In this document: one piece after another, positions 20,987 through 32,869 of the stretch | How the letters are laid out: each line of letters opens with the position of its first letter | Numbering within the stretch: position 1 is the stretch's first letter | Source: Dendrolimus kikuchii | Taxonomy: Eukaryota; Arthropoda; Insecta; Lepidoptera; Lasiocampidae | NCBI GenBank assembly: GCA_019925095.2 | Contig: CM034391.1 | Location: forward strand, 24,727,051-24,791,050 | DNA length: 64,000 nucleotides | Direction of reading: 5' to 3' | The notes under the pieces: model-generated | Database searches by the model: none | The model's input: the letters and a program-made list of their open reading frames with translations, nothing else | What the model was told of the DNA's origin: nothing | Position numbers and translations under genes: made by a program

Positions 20987-21705
20987 AATGATACACTCTG
21001 TATAGCATTACACCCACTCTCCACGACAACAATTAAATAAAAAGAGTAACTTTTAAGGTACCAAAATCAGTAAAAACTGCGCAGCTGTATACGCTTTTTA
21101 TCCCTTTAGTATCCTAGCCTGTAATAAACTCGACAGTCGGCATCACGCATACCGAAATTTCTAAGAAATTGCGAAATATTGAAATTTATAAATACTTCCT
21201 TTATCATCAAGATGTCTCAATACCGCAAGATATGAATAAAATAAGTAAAAATGTACCACATAATTACTGGTGCAGCAAAAGACGTCGGATAAAAATAACA
21301 GACTTCTCTCGATTTAAAAACAACTCTCTATAACGCCATAAAATGCAGAGTCCCTTCAGTGCCGTTATATAGAGTTTACGCTGTATATATCTTTTTGATA
21401 TTTTTAACTTACGCTGCCGTAACACAGTTTAAAACTAGTACGGGGAGTAATGATTTTAACATAAAGTTAAATTAAGCACTATTATATATTGTACTTGTTT
21501 AGCTTATAACTGGAGACCAATCAATTATTTAACATTGGACTACATAGCGAGTTGTATGTATACTTATAATTACTCATTATTGTGACTTATATCTTTTTGA
21601 AAGATTAAGTAAAAGTTATTCACAGAGTAAAGTATGTCATGGAAAAATTAATACTGACAGTTGCATCAATAAAACAGTCGAATGGTTTAACACCTTTGAA
21701 TTTTT
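20987..21705. other. Nothing recognised
   Basis: AT-rich DNA flanking the mariner; no supported feature. Confidence 0.4.
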
Positions 21706-22017
21706 ATCCGTGCAGGAACGGAGAAAGAATAAAATTTCCTGCGGCCGGGCGGCTTGTCGTAAGAGGCGACTTAACAACCCACAGCCAGGTGGTAGGGTAT
21801 TTGCCCGACTGGATGGCTACCACCCCTGGTCTAAAGTATGTCGCCATAACAACCTTGAGTTGTGTTCCGGCATTAGTGACCAGGTACCAGTCTCCCTTAA
21901 GAGAGCAGCAGCGCATTTGTAGCAGCTTTGCTGTTGCAAATGTCTATAGGCGATGGTAACCGCTTTCCATCGAGTGGGCCGTCTGCCTGTCTGCTGATCT
22001 CCTGCAATAAAAAAAAA
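21706..22017 (+). mobile_element. S340, full-length copy
   Basis: ATCCGTGCAGGAACGG to GATCTCCTGCAATAAAAAAA, 312 bp. A good reference copy in the forward orientation. Confidence 0.9.
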
Positions 22018-22970
22018 TCACTTAGGTTATAATTTATTCGACCGATAACTTTTATCTAACGACTGAAAAATTAGCCCTTAAATAAACAAATCTATACAGA
22101 TAAATACCATTGAAGTCTGTTTGTAATTTCAAATTAAAAATGTGATAAAATTAGGGATAATTCGGACTAATAGATGCCGAAAATTCAATTTTTAGAATTT
22201 CTGTCTGTCCGTCTGAATGTTCCGGCTAATCTCTGAAACGGCTAGACCAATTTTGACGGGACTTTCACCGGCAGATAGCTGATGTTATAAGGAGTGTCTG
22301 GGCTTTTTTATTATTATTTTCGTAATTTAAATTTGTTATGTGAGGAGATAAATAATTTATATTATGATTTTAAATTGGCTGATTCAACTAAATTTCAAGC
22401 CAAAATGAACCTTCTAATATCGATTTGACATTCTCAAAGAATTTGCACAAGAAACCAATCAACATAATTTCAAAAGAGTCAAATATAATTCAATTTGTAT
22501 ATCTCAAAAGGATTCAGAATAACTAATGATGACTGTGAAATCAAATGTAAAGACGACAAGCCAATTAAACTTGGTAAATACTTTGAATACGCATTCAACA
22601 ATAAAATGGTAATTTCGTAAAAGAATATAGTAGACGACTGTCTGGCTGTGACCTTAGCTTTAGTACTAAGGGCGCCTTTAAATGAAGCGATTAATTCTCA
22701 TTGAGCCCGATAGTAAGTCGGTAATATATTTTATTTTATAAACCTTCGTTACAATGTTAATGGTTTCAACTCTTTTTTTATTACTTATTTAGATCGGTTT
22801 TTTTATCGTTTAATGATCTCTCTTATAAACGCTTATTATTGTGTTTGCAGTAACTTAAAGTGTTATGTGACATACATAGGCTTAATATATTCAATTATTG
22901 GATATAAATCGTACTTACGAATAAAACCTTAAAATAAATTTAATAGTTTTTTTAATATTTTTTTCAACAC
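22018..22970. other. AT-rich; one Helitron-like remnant
   Basis: 22195-22330 has 'gtctgtccgtctgaatgttc' and 'ctgaaacggctagaccaatt', phrases typical of lepidopteran Helitron/LINE remnants. The rest holds nothing recognised. 22617-22700 resembles 24308-24400 ('gactgtgaccttagctttag'). Confidence 0.35.
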
Positions 22971-23460
22971 ACTTGCTCATAAAGTGGCTCTATGGTCACC
23001 GCAATTAGGCACAGAATGACACCCATTATCAAACTGTGAGTAAAAAACATTATAACTCACTAGTGAGTTATAGATTTTTTTTTAAATTTTATTGGTTGAG
23101 TTGCTTTGTTCTTAAAAAAGTTTTTATTAAAAAAAAAAGATCGTGTTCTATAGAACAAATAAATTAAAGTTCCTATTGCTTGCTCATTTCATGCAACTTC
23201 TTATTTAAATACATAATTTTAACTCGTACGTGTTTAATAAATAAAACTTTCACTCATATATAACTTTTTTTTATCTACTAAATAAAATGAGTTTTTGTTG
23301 TTATTTTATTCACAAGTGTGTTGAAAAACGTCGTATGATACACGTGTGTATTGATGATTACCGTCCTCGGCTCTCTTAAGACCCTCGCCTACGGCTCGAG
23401 TCTCAATGGCGCCTCGGTGGTAATCACCAATGTTACACACTAGTACCATAATGTACTATT
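22971..23460 (+). mobile_element. DINE-like element, copy 2
   Basis: TTTTCAACACACTTG at 22971-22985 to ..AATGTACTATT at 23460. It passes with no gap into ATTGCAGGAGTTC of an S340, so it sits inside the S340's poly-T tail. Confidence 0.6.
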
Positions 23461-23760
23461 ATTGCAGGAGTTCAGTAGACAGGCAGACGGGGGCCACTTG
23501 ATGGAAAGCGGTTACCATCGCCTATGGACATTTGCAACACCAAAGGTGCTACAAATGCTGCTCTCTTAAGGGATACTGGAACCTGGTCACTAATGCCGGA
23601 ACACAACTCAAGGTTGTTATGGCGACATACTTTAGACCAGGGGTGGTAGCAATCCAGTCGGGCAAACGCCTTACCACCTGGTTGTGAGTTGTTTAGTCGC
23701 CTCTTACGACAGGCCGCCCGGCCGCAGAAAATTGTATTCTTTCTCCGTTCCTGCACGGAT
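23461..23760 (-). mobile_element. S340 copy
   Basis: ATTGCAGGAGTTCAGTAGAC to CCTGCACGGAT; small deletion after GCTACAAATG. Its tail is split from the body by the DINE-like insertion. Confidence 0.85.
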
Positions 23761-23801
23761 AACAATACTAAAAATAAATTATATATACAAATTAAAATTA
23801 A

Positions 23802-24299
23802 TATTACATGCCTAGTAAAGTGGGTGCACACATATCTGCCATAAAACGCACACTTTATTACCCGCTGGACGTTTGAGCTAATAACATTGAAACTGTTTTA
23901 TGTCTATCTTCTATTGTTTACTTTGTGTTTACAATTTGTAATTAGAAAACAGTCTATTGTGTATTGTACTTGTTCATGGCCGTTCGCGGACATAATTAAG
24001 CAGGTGTGCGAATCACGTTTTCTGGGAAATTGCGTCGACGCTTGCCAGGTAGACATATTGCATCGGTGCATTATAAAACAATGGTCCAATGGAAAGATCG
24101 TCATTCTAGCGAGAACCACTTGTGTACATTCAATAAGCTATATAGTGACGGACTTTGCGAGAGCTATTGAATCGAGCATTACGTTTGAATTGATTGTGCT
24201 CAGTTATATTTGTACCTGTGTTATACGTGTTTGTATAGTTCTAATAAATTCTATAGTAATTCCAACGGCATTTTTAATTCGAGTCCAGAACTCGTAATG
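23802..24299 (+). mobile_element. Solo LTR, LTR-A family
   Basis: Aligns with the reverse of 37097-37589 ('acattgaaactgttttatg', 'ctattgtttactttgtg') and with 28855-29307 at its 3' end ('tatttgtacctgtgttatac', 'aattccaacggca'). The terminal CGTAACA is mutated to CGTAATG. The 136-codon frame inside is not a gene. Confidence 0.6.
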
Positions 24300-24863
24300 A
24301 ATAACAATAAAATGGTAATTTTGTAAAAGAATATACGCACAGACGACTGTTTGACTGTGACTTTAGCTTTAGGACTAAGGGTGCCTTCAAATGAAGCGAT
24401 TAATTGTCATTGTGCCCGATAATAAAATCGCAATAAATTTTCTTTTATACACGTTGGTTACGATGTAAATATTTCTTTTACTTTCTTTTTAGATCAGTGT
24501 TTTAAATTGAGTCGTTAAATTTTTTATACTATTTGTATGTACGGAAGGGACAGTAAAAAACTTTGAAAACGTTCACTATTTTTAATCATGGTCTCACTTG
24601 CAAACGCTTCTTGAATTTTAAGCAATTGAAAGAAAAGAAGAAATAAAAATCGAAATGTGTGCTGGGACACATAGTAGAAGTGAAACTTCAACGGACAAGT
24701 GGAAAAACGAATGGCAACGGACAAGTGGCAAAACGAATCGCAACAAAAATTTTACTTGAAGTTTTACGGGCAAGTTTTCAAATCGGACAAGTACATTAAC
24801 AATCCTTAGTAAATGGTTAGTAAAATTTTTACGTATAAACGCCACTTAAGTATGCGGTGGTTA
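24300..24863. other. Nothing recognised
   Basis: AT-rich. An internal direct repeat GGACAAGTGG(A/C)AAAACGAAT occurs at about 24695 and 24720. Confidence 0.4.
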
Positions 24864-25765
24864 AGTAATGTTTGAATTACCTGTTAAAATTTAATGATGG
24901 AAGCACTTTTTTTAAGCAATACTTAAGAAGCAAGGTGGCGTATTAATTTAAACCTTCTGATTATCAACGGCAGGTTGTCAAAAAATTAGAAATACTGAAT
25001 GTTAGTGCTCAAAATCACAAAATACAGATTAATAAATCTTGGTTTTATCAATAATAGTCGTCAAACATAATTCATATTTTTATTACAGTATATCGTCCCT
25101 TGCGTGCCGTAGTAAAGTTTAATTCAGTTTTTATTGTCAGAAGATTCGTATTAAATCTAACAATTCAATTGCCCTAAAGGCAATGTTAACTTGGTACAAT
25201 AAATGATTACTTAAAACCTTACTTATAATTAATGTCTTACGGGTCAGGCGGATAAGCAATTCTTAAATGCCTGTCAAAATTAAACAACGCCGAGACTTAT
25301 TTTAAGTAATGCGTTAGAAGTAAGATGGCGGATTTTATTTAAACCAGCAGATTATCACCAACAGGATATCAAAAAATAGAAATACTAAACGTTAGTATCA
25401 AAATGACGAGACACAGATTCATATATCGAGACTTTGACAATAATTGTCAAACATCATTGGTCAAACATTATTTTACTTTTTTTCAAGTATAGCGTCGCTT
25501 GCCTTCTGTAGTAGTGAATTCAGTTTTTATTGTACGAGGATTCGTAATAAATCTTATATTTCACTTGGCGTAAAGGCAATATTAACGTGGTACAAGAAAT
25601 GATTACTTAAAACCTTACTTATAATTAATGTCTTACGGCGTATAAGTAATACTTAAATACCTGTCAAAATTAAACAACATCGAGACTTATTTTAAGCAAT
25701 GACTAAGAATCAAAATGGCAGATTTCATTTGTACCAGCTGATTGCTACCAACGAGTTGTTAAAAA

Positions 25766-26045
25766 TTAGTTTTTATTATTTTATTTTATTGCATGAATTC
25801 AGCAGCCAGGCAGACGGCCCACCTGATGGGAAGCGGTTACCATCTACGGACACCTGCAACACCAAAGGTGCTACAATTGCGTTGCTGCTCTCTAAAGGGA
25901 GACTGGAACCTGGCCACTAATCCCGGAACACAACTCAAGGTTCTTATGGCGGCAAACTCTAGTCCAGGGGTGGTGGTAGCCATCCAGGCGGGCAAATACC
26001 CTACCACCTGGCCACAGGAAATTGTATTCTTTCTACAAGTTCTGT
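25766..26045 (-). mobile_element. S340 variant copy
   Basis: ATTGCATGAATTCAGCAGCC to ..CCTACCACCTGG, then CCACAGGAAATTGTATTC: the ~45 bp between them is deleted. It sits in the satellite array. Confidence 0.8.
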
Positions 26046-27200
26046 TTTTTTTCTGTAATTTCCTGAAGAAATACAGAACCTTTATCAATATCACAAAATA
26101 CGAATTAATAAATCTTGGTTTTGTCAATAATCGTCGTCAAATGAATATTATTTGTATTTTTATTAGAGTATATCATCCCTTGCGTGCCGTAGTAAAGTTT
26201 AATTCAGTTTTTATTGTCAGAAGATTCGTATTAAATCTAATATTTCACTCGCAGTAAAAGGCAATGTTAAGTTGGTACAAGAAACGATTGTTTAAAACCT
26301 TACTTATAATGATTGTCTTACGGCGTATAAGTAGTGCTTAAATACCTGTCAAAATTAAGCAATGACTAAGAATCAAAATGTCAGATTTTATTTGTACCAG
26401 CTGATTGTTACCAACAAGTTGTCAAAAATTATAAATACTGAAGCTCAGTTATCAATATCACAAAATACGAATGATTAAATTCTGGTTTTGTCAATAATCA
26501 TCGTCAAACGAATATCTTTTGTATTTTTATTTGAGTATATCGTCCTTTGCGTGCAGTAGTAAAGTTTAATTCAGTTTTTATTATCAGAAGATTCGTATTA
26601 AATCTAATATTTCACTCGCAGTAAAAGGCAATGTTACGTTGGTACAAGAAATGATTGCTTAAAACCTTACTTATAATGAATGTCTTACGGCGTATAAGTA
26701 ATGCTTAAATATCTGTCAAAATTAAGCAATGACTAAGAATCAAAATGGCAGATTTTATTTGTACCAGCTGATTGTAACCAACAAGTTGTTAAAAATTAGA
26801 AATACTGAACCTCGATTATCAATATCACAAAATACGAATGATTAAATCCTGGTTTTGTCAATAATCATCGTCAAACGAATGTCTTTTGTATTTTTATTTG
26901 AGTATATCGTCCCTTGCGTGCAGTAGAAGTTTAATTCAGTTTTTATTGTCAGAAGATTCGTATTAAATCTAATATTTCACTCGCAGTAAAAGGCAATGTT
27001 AAGTTGGTACAAGAAACGATTGTTTAAAACCTTACTTATAATGAATGTCTTACGGCGTATAAGTAATGCTTAAATACCTGTCAAAATTAAGCAATGACTA
27101 AGAATCAAAATGGCAGATTTCATTTGCACCAGCTGATTGTTACCAACAAGTTGTTAAAAAGTATAAATACTGAACCTCGATTATCAATATCACAAAATAC

Positions 27201-27913
27201 ATACATACACATACATACATAACTTCACGCCAGTTCCCTTGCGGGGTAGGCACGAACAACAGAGCGCCATTTAGGCCCATTCTTACACACCTCACTTGCT
27301 TCTTTGACATTCATAACTCTTGTCATGCACACTCGTCTGTTCTTAAGGCTCCTGACATCACCCTCCGCTAGTACACGATCAATTTGATCATGGAAGGTGT
27401 GTCGTGGCCTTCCACGACTTCTGCATCCATCCACTTTTGCATTGTATATCTGTTTAGTCATTCTTTCATAATGCATTCTTTCCACATGCCCAAACCACCG
27501 GAGCATTCCTTTCCTTACCTTCACCCCGACACTCTCTTTCAGACCAACTCTCTTTCTTACTTCGGTATTACGAACGCGTCACTCCGCAGATTTTGCGCAG
27601 TGCTCGCATCTCGACCGCGTTTACTCTACTTTCATGCTCTCTCTTCCATACCCAACTCTCGCTTTCATAAGTGAGCGTAGGTACCAGCACCGCGTTGTGT
27701 ATGGCGAGCTGGGCCTTCTGACTGAGGTTCTTAGCGCCTAGAAGTTTACCTAACGCTCCATTCAGACTATTCCCCAAATTCACTCTTCTTTCTATATCAG
27801 CGGTGTACCTTCCATCCCTGCTAAAAGCACATCCAAGATATACAAACTCATTCACTTGCTCCAGCATAACATCATCGACCATTATCCTTGCATTCGTTCT
27901 GGTTTTGTCTGGC
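27201..27913 (-). mobile_element. RTE-a LINE, longest copy, with 12-bp target duplication
   Basis: ATCACAAAATAC lies at 27189-27200 and 27914-27925, and the satellite unit continues uninterrupted across the two. The 713-bp insert reads in reverse from PDKTRTNARIMVDDVMLEQV through EFVYLGCAFSRDGRY, LVPTLTYESESW, MRALRKICGVT, MLRWFGHVERMH and RAYPARELA to a (TATG)n tail. A 10-bp deletion between GCG repeats near 27577 shifts the frame. No endonuclease or RT active site is included. Confidence 0.9.
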
Positions 27914-27974
27914 ATCACAAAATACGAATGATTAAATTCTGGTTTTGTCAATAATCATCGTCAAACAAATATCT

Positions 27975-28475
27975 TTTTCAACACACTTGCTCATAAAGTG
28001 GCTCTATGGTCACCGCAATTAGGCACATAATGACACCCATTATCAAACTGTGAGTAAAATACATTATAACTCACTAGTGAGTTATAGATATTTTTTTTAA
28101 TTTTATTGGTTGAGTTGCTTTGTTCTTAAAAAAGTTTTTAATCAAAAAAAAAAAATCGTGTTCTATAGAACAAATAAATTATTGTTCCTATTGCTTGCTC
28201 ATTTCATGTAACTTCTTATTTAAATAGATAATTTTAACTCGTACGTGTTTAATAAATAAAACTTTCACTCATATAAAACTTTTTTTTATCTACTAAATAA
28301 AATGAGTTTTTGTTGTTATTTTATTCACAAGTGTGTTGAAAAACGTCGTATGATACACGTGTGTATTGATGATTACCGTCCTCGGCTCTCTTAAGACCCT
28401 CGCCTACGGCTCGAGTCTCAATGGCGCCTCGGCGGTAATCACCAATGTTACACACTAGTACCATAATGTACTATT
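27975..28475 (+). mobile_element. DINE-like element, copy 3
   Basis: Inserted in the T-run of a satellite unit: the unit sequence ATATCTTTT|GTATTTTT resumes at 28476, giving both boundaries within a few bases. Confidence 0.65.
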
Positions 28476-28811
28476 GTATTTTTATTTCAGTATAATTGTC
28501 CTTTGCGTGCAGTAGTAAAGTTTAATTCGGTTTTTATTGTAAGAAGATTCGTATTAAATGTAATATTTCACTCGCAGTAAAAGGCAATGTTAAGTTGGTA
28601 CAAGAAATGATTACTTAAAACTGGCTTTTACGATCCCCGAAATTACGTATTTGGGTTTATGTTATTATGCAATTTGGTTTATTTTTCCTTTCGATACTAA
28701 AAGGCAATTCCCTTGCTTGCTAAGGGTTCTGTAACCATTTTAAGAAAATGAAGCATTCCTTTACTGAAATTGATCCTTACAAGCTACACAATCTGAAGGT
28801 GTAATATAATA

Positions 28812-29518
28812 TCTTATACTAATATATAGAGCTGAAGAGTTTGTTTGTTTGTATTGTTACGACCGAGGTGTCGACAAAGGCAAATTCCCACCTGCAGCCC
28901 TGTAGAAGCACATTTTATTACATTTTTGGTATTTGAACTTCTTTTGTTTACTTTGTGTTTAAAATTTGTGATTATAAAAACAGCCCACTGTGTATTGTAA
29001 TCTTTTATGGCAGTCATTAGCCAGGTGTGATTCTAGGAAATTCGGTCACGCGGACGAGCAGACCTATTGCATCCGTGCAGTATAAAGCAATGCCTCGATT
29101 GATGGACGAGACAGTCGAGCGATAACCTTGTGTACGTTCGGTAATCTATTTAGTGACGGAGCTTGCGCGTGTTATTGATTTATGCATTACGTTTGGACTG
29201 GTTGTATTCAGTTATATTTGTACCTGTGTTATACGTGTGTGTATAGTTTTAATAAACTCTATAATAATTCCAACGTCATTTTAATTCGAGTCCTGCAACT
29301 CGTAACAGTAGGTTTGTTTGATTGAGCGCGCTAATCACAGGAACTGCTGGTCTGATTTGAAAAATTCTTTCAGTGTTAGATAGCCCATTTAAGGAAGGCT
29401 ATAGGCTATATATCATCACCCTAAGACCAACAGGAGCGGAGCACCAATGAAGAATGTTTCAAAATCGGGGGTTTTTGAAAAAAAAAATCCACAAGGTCGA
29501 CGTCGCGAGCACAGCTAG
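28812..29518 (+). mobile_element. HEL-1 Helitron-like element split by a solo LTR
   Basis: Left part A|TCTTATACTAATATATAG.. (28812-28854), right part 29308-29518 ending GAGCACAGCTAG|T. Rejoined length matches the ~240-bp intact copies. Confidence 0.75.
28855..29307 (+). mobile_element. Solo LTR, LTR-A family (reference copy)
   Basis: 453 bp, TGTTACGACCGAGG.. to ..CAACTCGTAACA, with the terminal inverted repeat TGTTACGA/TCGTAACA. GTAT and GTAG flank it (4-bp duplication with one change). A TATAAAGC (about 29089) and AATAAACTC (about 29250) would fit promoter and polyadenylation signal. No gag-pol sequence is adjacent. Family level (Gypsy-like?) cannot be set from the LTR alone. Confidence 0.75.
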
Positions 29519-29742
29519 TAATATAATAAATAGAAAATAGAAAAAGTAAGCAAATACCATTTATTAAAAACTTAACTGACTTGTGGAATACACAGGCGAC
29601 TGTCGTCCCCATAGTTATAGGTGCTACAGGGATAGTAGCTACAAGCATAAATAAATACATAGAAAAACTAGACGCTTGAATTGATATAGCCATTTTACAG
29701 AAGCAGGCAGCGTTACACAACACAAACATTCTATGCAAGGTA

Positions 29743-30878
29743 CGAGGTGATATAGATCGAGATCCCAGTCACCCCAGCCTTACGTGATTTTAGGAAAGAT
29801 GAAATTTTCAGTATCGGTAGTTTAACATAAACTTAGAAAGGAATGGATACTCGCTAAGCTGAAAGCCGGGCCGTTTTTAACAGGTAGAAGCTATCAAAGG
29901 TGGAAAATAACCATGCTAAATTACCTCAAAGTAGCAAGGCTAGTTTTTACATATGTCATATATGATATTGTTATAAACGAAAATATATAGTTGATAGAAA
30001 CTTTAAAAAAAATGGGAACTTACGTCATTTTAGGAAGGCTGAATTTTATATACTTATATATTATCAAGTATAATATTTTAAATATTTTCCAATGAGCCAG
30101 ACAAATCTGATGGGCTAAACATCTTCCTATGGTTATTTTCCACCTTTGATAGCTGAAAAACGGCGCCGCTTTCAGCTTAGTGAGTCCATTCCTTTCTAAG
30201 TTTATATTAAACTTCCCATCCGCCTTAGCCGGAATGCGCATATCCTGTCTCTTCTTCACAACATTTTGTTTAATCCCAAGTCCCCTGATTATCTCAAGGA
30301 ACGCTTTCAGTTCCTTAATTAAAGTGATTCGAGATTCTTTAGATTGTCAGAGAATTTGAAACTGAAAACGCCTGTCAACAGAACCAGTTTTTACAACAAC
30401 TCTTTTATCGTCCAGGCCATTCAACTCTGGAATGCACTACCACTAAACATCAAGCAGAGACGATCATTACCTTCTTTGACCAGATTAGTTAAAGATCACT
30501 ACCTCAACCTATAGTGTTATTGTTTATTTTTGTATGTATATAATATAATATGTGTATTTATTTATGTATATATATTATCACATTTTATTATAAATTATGA
30601 ATATATATTATGAATAAACTAAATTATTGTACAAGTGCTGGTTTAGTAACTACCGACTTTTGTTGTCCTTCTATATTCCATCCAAAGGTTGTCTGGAAGA
30701 AATCGCCATGAGCGATAAAACCGCCGATTCTACTTGTATATTAATGTTCTTGATTTTATGTTGCATTTTTGTACAATAAAGTATATTCTATTCTATTCTA
30801 AACTACCGATCTTTAAAATTTCATCTTTCCTAAAATCACGTGAGTCTGGAGTGACTGGGATCTCTATCTAATACGATA
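29743..30878. mobile_element. Long terminal-inverted-repeat element split by a LINE
   Basis: 29745-29915 is matched in reverse by two blocks, 30128-30216 and 30793-30876. The outer part carries GAGATCCCAGTCAC and CGTGATTTTAGGAAAGATGA; the inner part carries AAACTTAGAAAGGAATGG and CTATCAAAGGTGGAAAATAA. Removing the LINE at 30217-30797 restores one continuous ~165-bp right arm. Spacer between arms is ~210 bp. No frame of note. Confidence 0.65.
30217..30797 (+). mobile_element. L-hp LINE 3' end inserted in a TIR arm
   Basis: TAAACT precedes it and ends it (target duplication). Translation: IRLSRNAHILSLLHNILF.., KSPDYLKERFQFL.., then ..FYNNSFIVQAIQLWNALPLN.. with one in-frame stop. The 3' UTR has GGTTGTCTGGAAGAAATCGC and the stem ATCGCCATGAGCGAT (about 30704-30720), GTACAATAAAG and a (TTCTA)n tail. 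Confidence 0.75.
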
Positions 30879-31136
30879 TTTGTAAACAACACAGACACCC
30901 TAAATTCAACCACACATAACACAACTCAACAACCAGAACACACATCACAATCACCACACATATTAGACCGAAGTTACATACACACACTAGCCACGCACAC
31001 AGACAGCTAGAGGAAGACGAAGCAGATACACACACACGCACACCATCCAGAACCAATAGTGGGGACACAAATATCCCTTTTCCCGTGGGCAATGGGACGG
31101 GATATCAATTTATAAAAACCGACAAATATAATATAA
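30879..31136. other. CA-rich unclassified segment
   Basis: Strand-biased A/C-rich DNA between the TIR element and HEL-2. The 74-codon minus-strand frame is rich in Cys, Val and Ser because of the composition. Confidence 0.35.
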
Positions 31137-31321
31137 TCTATACTAATATTACGAGTATAGAGGTAAAGTTTGTGAGTTTGTGGCGTTGTAGGGGGTAATC
31201 TCTGGATCTACTAAACCGATTTTAAAAATTCTTTTATTGTTAGAAAGCTACGTTAATAGAGAGTGTCATAGGCTATATAACGTGACGCTATATACTACGC
31301 GAAACCGCGCCGGGCTGCTAA
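31137..31321 (+). mobile_element. HEL-2 Helitron-like element
   Basis: A|TCTATACTAATATTACGAG to ..GCCGGGCTGCTAA|T (CTRR end). Sister of 18959-19160. Confidence 0.7.
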
Positions 31322-31604
31322 TATAACATAATGCTGCAGAACGTGCTTTTTATTCATAATCAGCCAGTTTGATTCTTGGCTATTTGTTGAAGTGAAACTT
31401 CTTTAGAATGTTGAGATTTGAAACTCGATGAACCGAAAAAAAGTGGTACTGAAAAGAGATATTTAATAATTTAAACACTATGCTTGTAAAGATAGAGTTG
31501 GAAATATTTTGAAATATTGAAGTTCTTAAGTGAAATTGAAACTAGAGCATTTGTTTCCTATTTTAGTTATCATAAGTCTCTGTGTCATTTGATCAAAGAG
31601 AAAA
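31322..31604. other. Nothing recognised
   Basis: AT-rich DNA. Confidence 0.4.
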
Positions 31605-31605
31605 A

Positions 31606-31890
31606 CATACATACATACATACATAACTTCACGCCAGTTCCCTTGTGGGGTAGGCACGAACAACAGAGCGCCCTTCAGGCTTATTCTTACACTCCTCACT
31701 TGCTTCTTTGACATTCATAACTCTTGTCATGCACGCTCGTCTGTTCTTAAGGCTCCTGACATCACCTTCTGCTAGGACACGATCAATTTGATCATGGAAG
31801 GTGTGTCGTGGCCTTCCACGACTTCTGCATCTATCCACTTTTGCATTGTATATCTGTTTAGTCATTATTTCATCATTCATTCTTTCCACA
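31606..31890 (-). mobile_element. RTE-a LINE 3' fragment
   Basis: (CATA)n tail at left, coding ..ERMNDEIMTKQIYNAKVD.. to ..RAYPTRELA. Confidence 0.8.
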
Positions 31891-32235
31891 GTATAAACGA
31901 GTTTCGTTAATATCAAAAAGGAATTCTGTTTAAATAAAAGATTTAATAGAAGATATTTTTTTAACAGAAACTAAAATGAGTTTAAAAAAAAAAGTACAAT
32001 ATATTATTACTACAAATATTTAATTTCTGCTCTTTAGTTGAAAGTAGGTTTTGTTTTTGTTCAAAAAAAAATCTACTTTTATTCAGCTTGAATAGCTTTA
32101 GAAATTATATTTTAAGCGCCTGCAGAAATTGTAATACTGGCACGCGTATATAATTTCTGCCTTTCGAGGAGTGTAAACGCTCGGAGCTCTTCCATCTACT
32201 TATCAGATCCTGACTTGATCATAATAGAACTGTTC
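31891..32235. other. Nothing recognised
   Basis: Contains two 'tatatataatttctgcct/ctt' like phrases but no supported feature. Confidence 0.35.
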
Positions 32236-32680
32236 CAGGAGTATACTATATCGAATCGCTTACCCCCAAGGAGGAGAACCAGCTTTTAGTAGCGGAAAGG
32301 AAGGTTCTCCGTAAGATTCTGGGTCCAACAAAAAGAGAGGATGGTAGCTGGAGGGTCCGAAGTAACCTCGAAATTGAGAATCTCGTGGCCGAGCCTAACA
32401 TAATAGGAGAAATAAAAGCTCACCGCCTCCGCTGGCTCGGTCACGTAGAACGGATGGGAGAGGATCGCAGCGTGAGGAAAGCATATTTGGGACGGCCGGT
32501 AGGTCGGCGTCCGGTCGGCCGTCCTAAATATCGCTGGAAGGACAGAGTAGAGGCAGACCTGTCGGAGCTAGGAGCCAGTAATTGGCAAGAAACCGCACAG
32601 GACCGAGAAAAGTGGCATGTTCTCGTTTCGGAGGCCAAGACCCACTTTGGGTCGCTGAGCCAACGGAGTAAGTAAGTAAA
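32236..32680 (+). mobile_element. RTE-b LINE 3' fragment with GTAA tail
   Basis: From a start near 32257 it encodes ..LTPKEENQLLVAERKVLRKI.. (one frameshift class change), then an intact stretch 32385-32675: IIGEIKAHRLRWLGHVERMG, RRPVGRPKYRWKDRVEADLS, KTHFGSLSQRSK, stop, AGTAAGTAA tail. Better preserved than the copy at 4041. Confidence 0.8.
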
Positions 32681-32869
32681 CAAAATAATTCCTAAATCCG
32701 GAAGGCAATAAACCACGCTTTTACGACAGGCAGGTGTGCGCATTTATTTCACCCAACTTGTAACACTATAATCATAAAATAAATTATATATAACTATCCA
32801 CTTCAAATTCCTTATTTATTTATTTAAATTTAATTTGTCAAATACTTAATTATCTACTTTTGTTACTGT

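Larger units (their letters stand above)
24864..28622. repeat. Satellite-like tandem array, ~365-390 bp unit, with nested TEs
   Basis: The phrase AAATACTGAA/AAATACTAAA starts units at about 24991, 25381, 26433, 26800 and 27165 (spacing 390, then 364-367 where uninterrupted). Further units are split by insertions. Each unit carries 'gtgc(c/a)gtagtaaagttta', 'gtcagaagattcgtattaaa' and 'cttacttataatnaatgtc'. About seven units. S340 (25766), RTE-a (27201) and DINE-like (27975) are inserted. Not coding. Confidence 0.85.

Noticed and set aside
23887..24297. 136-codon frame as a membrane protein gene
   Set aside because: It lies within a solo LTR and is not conserved in the other LTR-A copies.
24864..28622. 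CRISPR-like array
   Set aside because: Units are ~365 bp with no short repeat/spacer alternation, in a eukaryotic genome.
32385..32675. Functional RTE protein gene
   Set aside because: Only the last ~97 codons of an ORF2 remain; endonuclease and RT motifs are missing.
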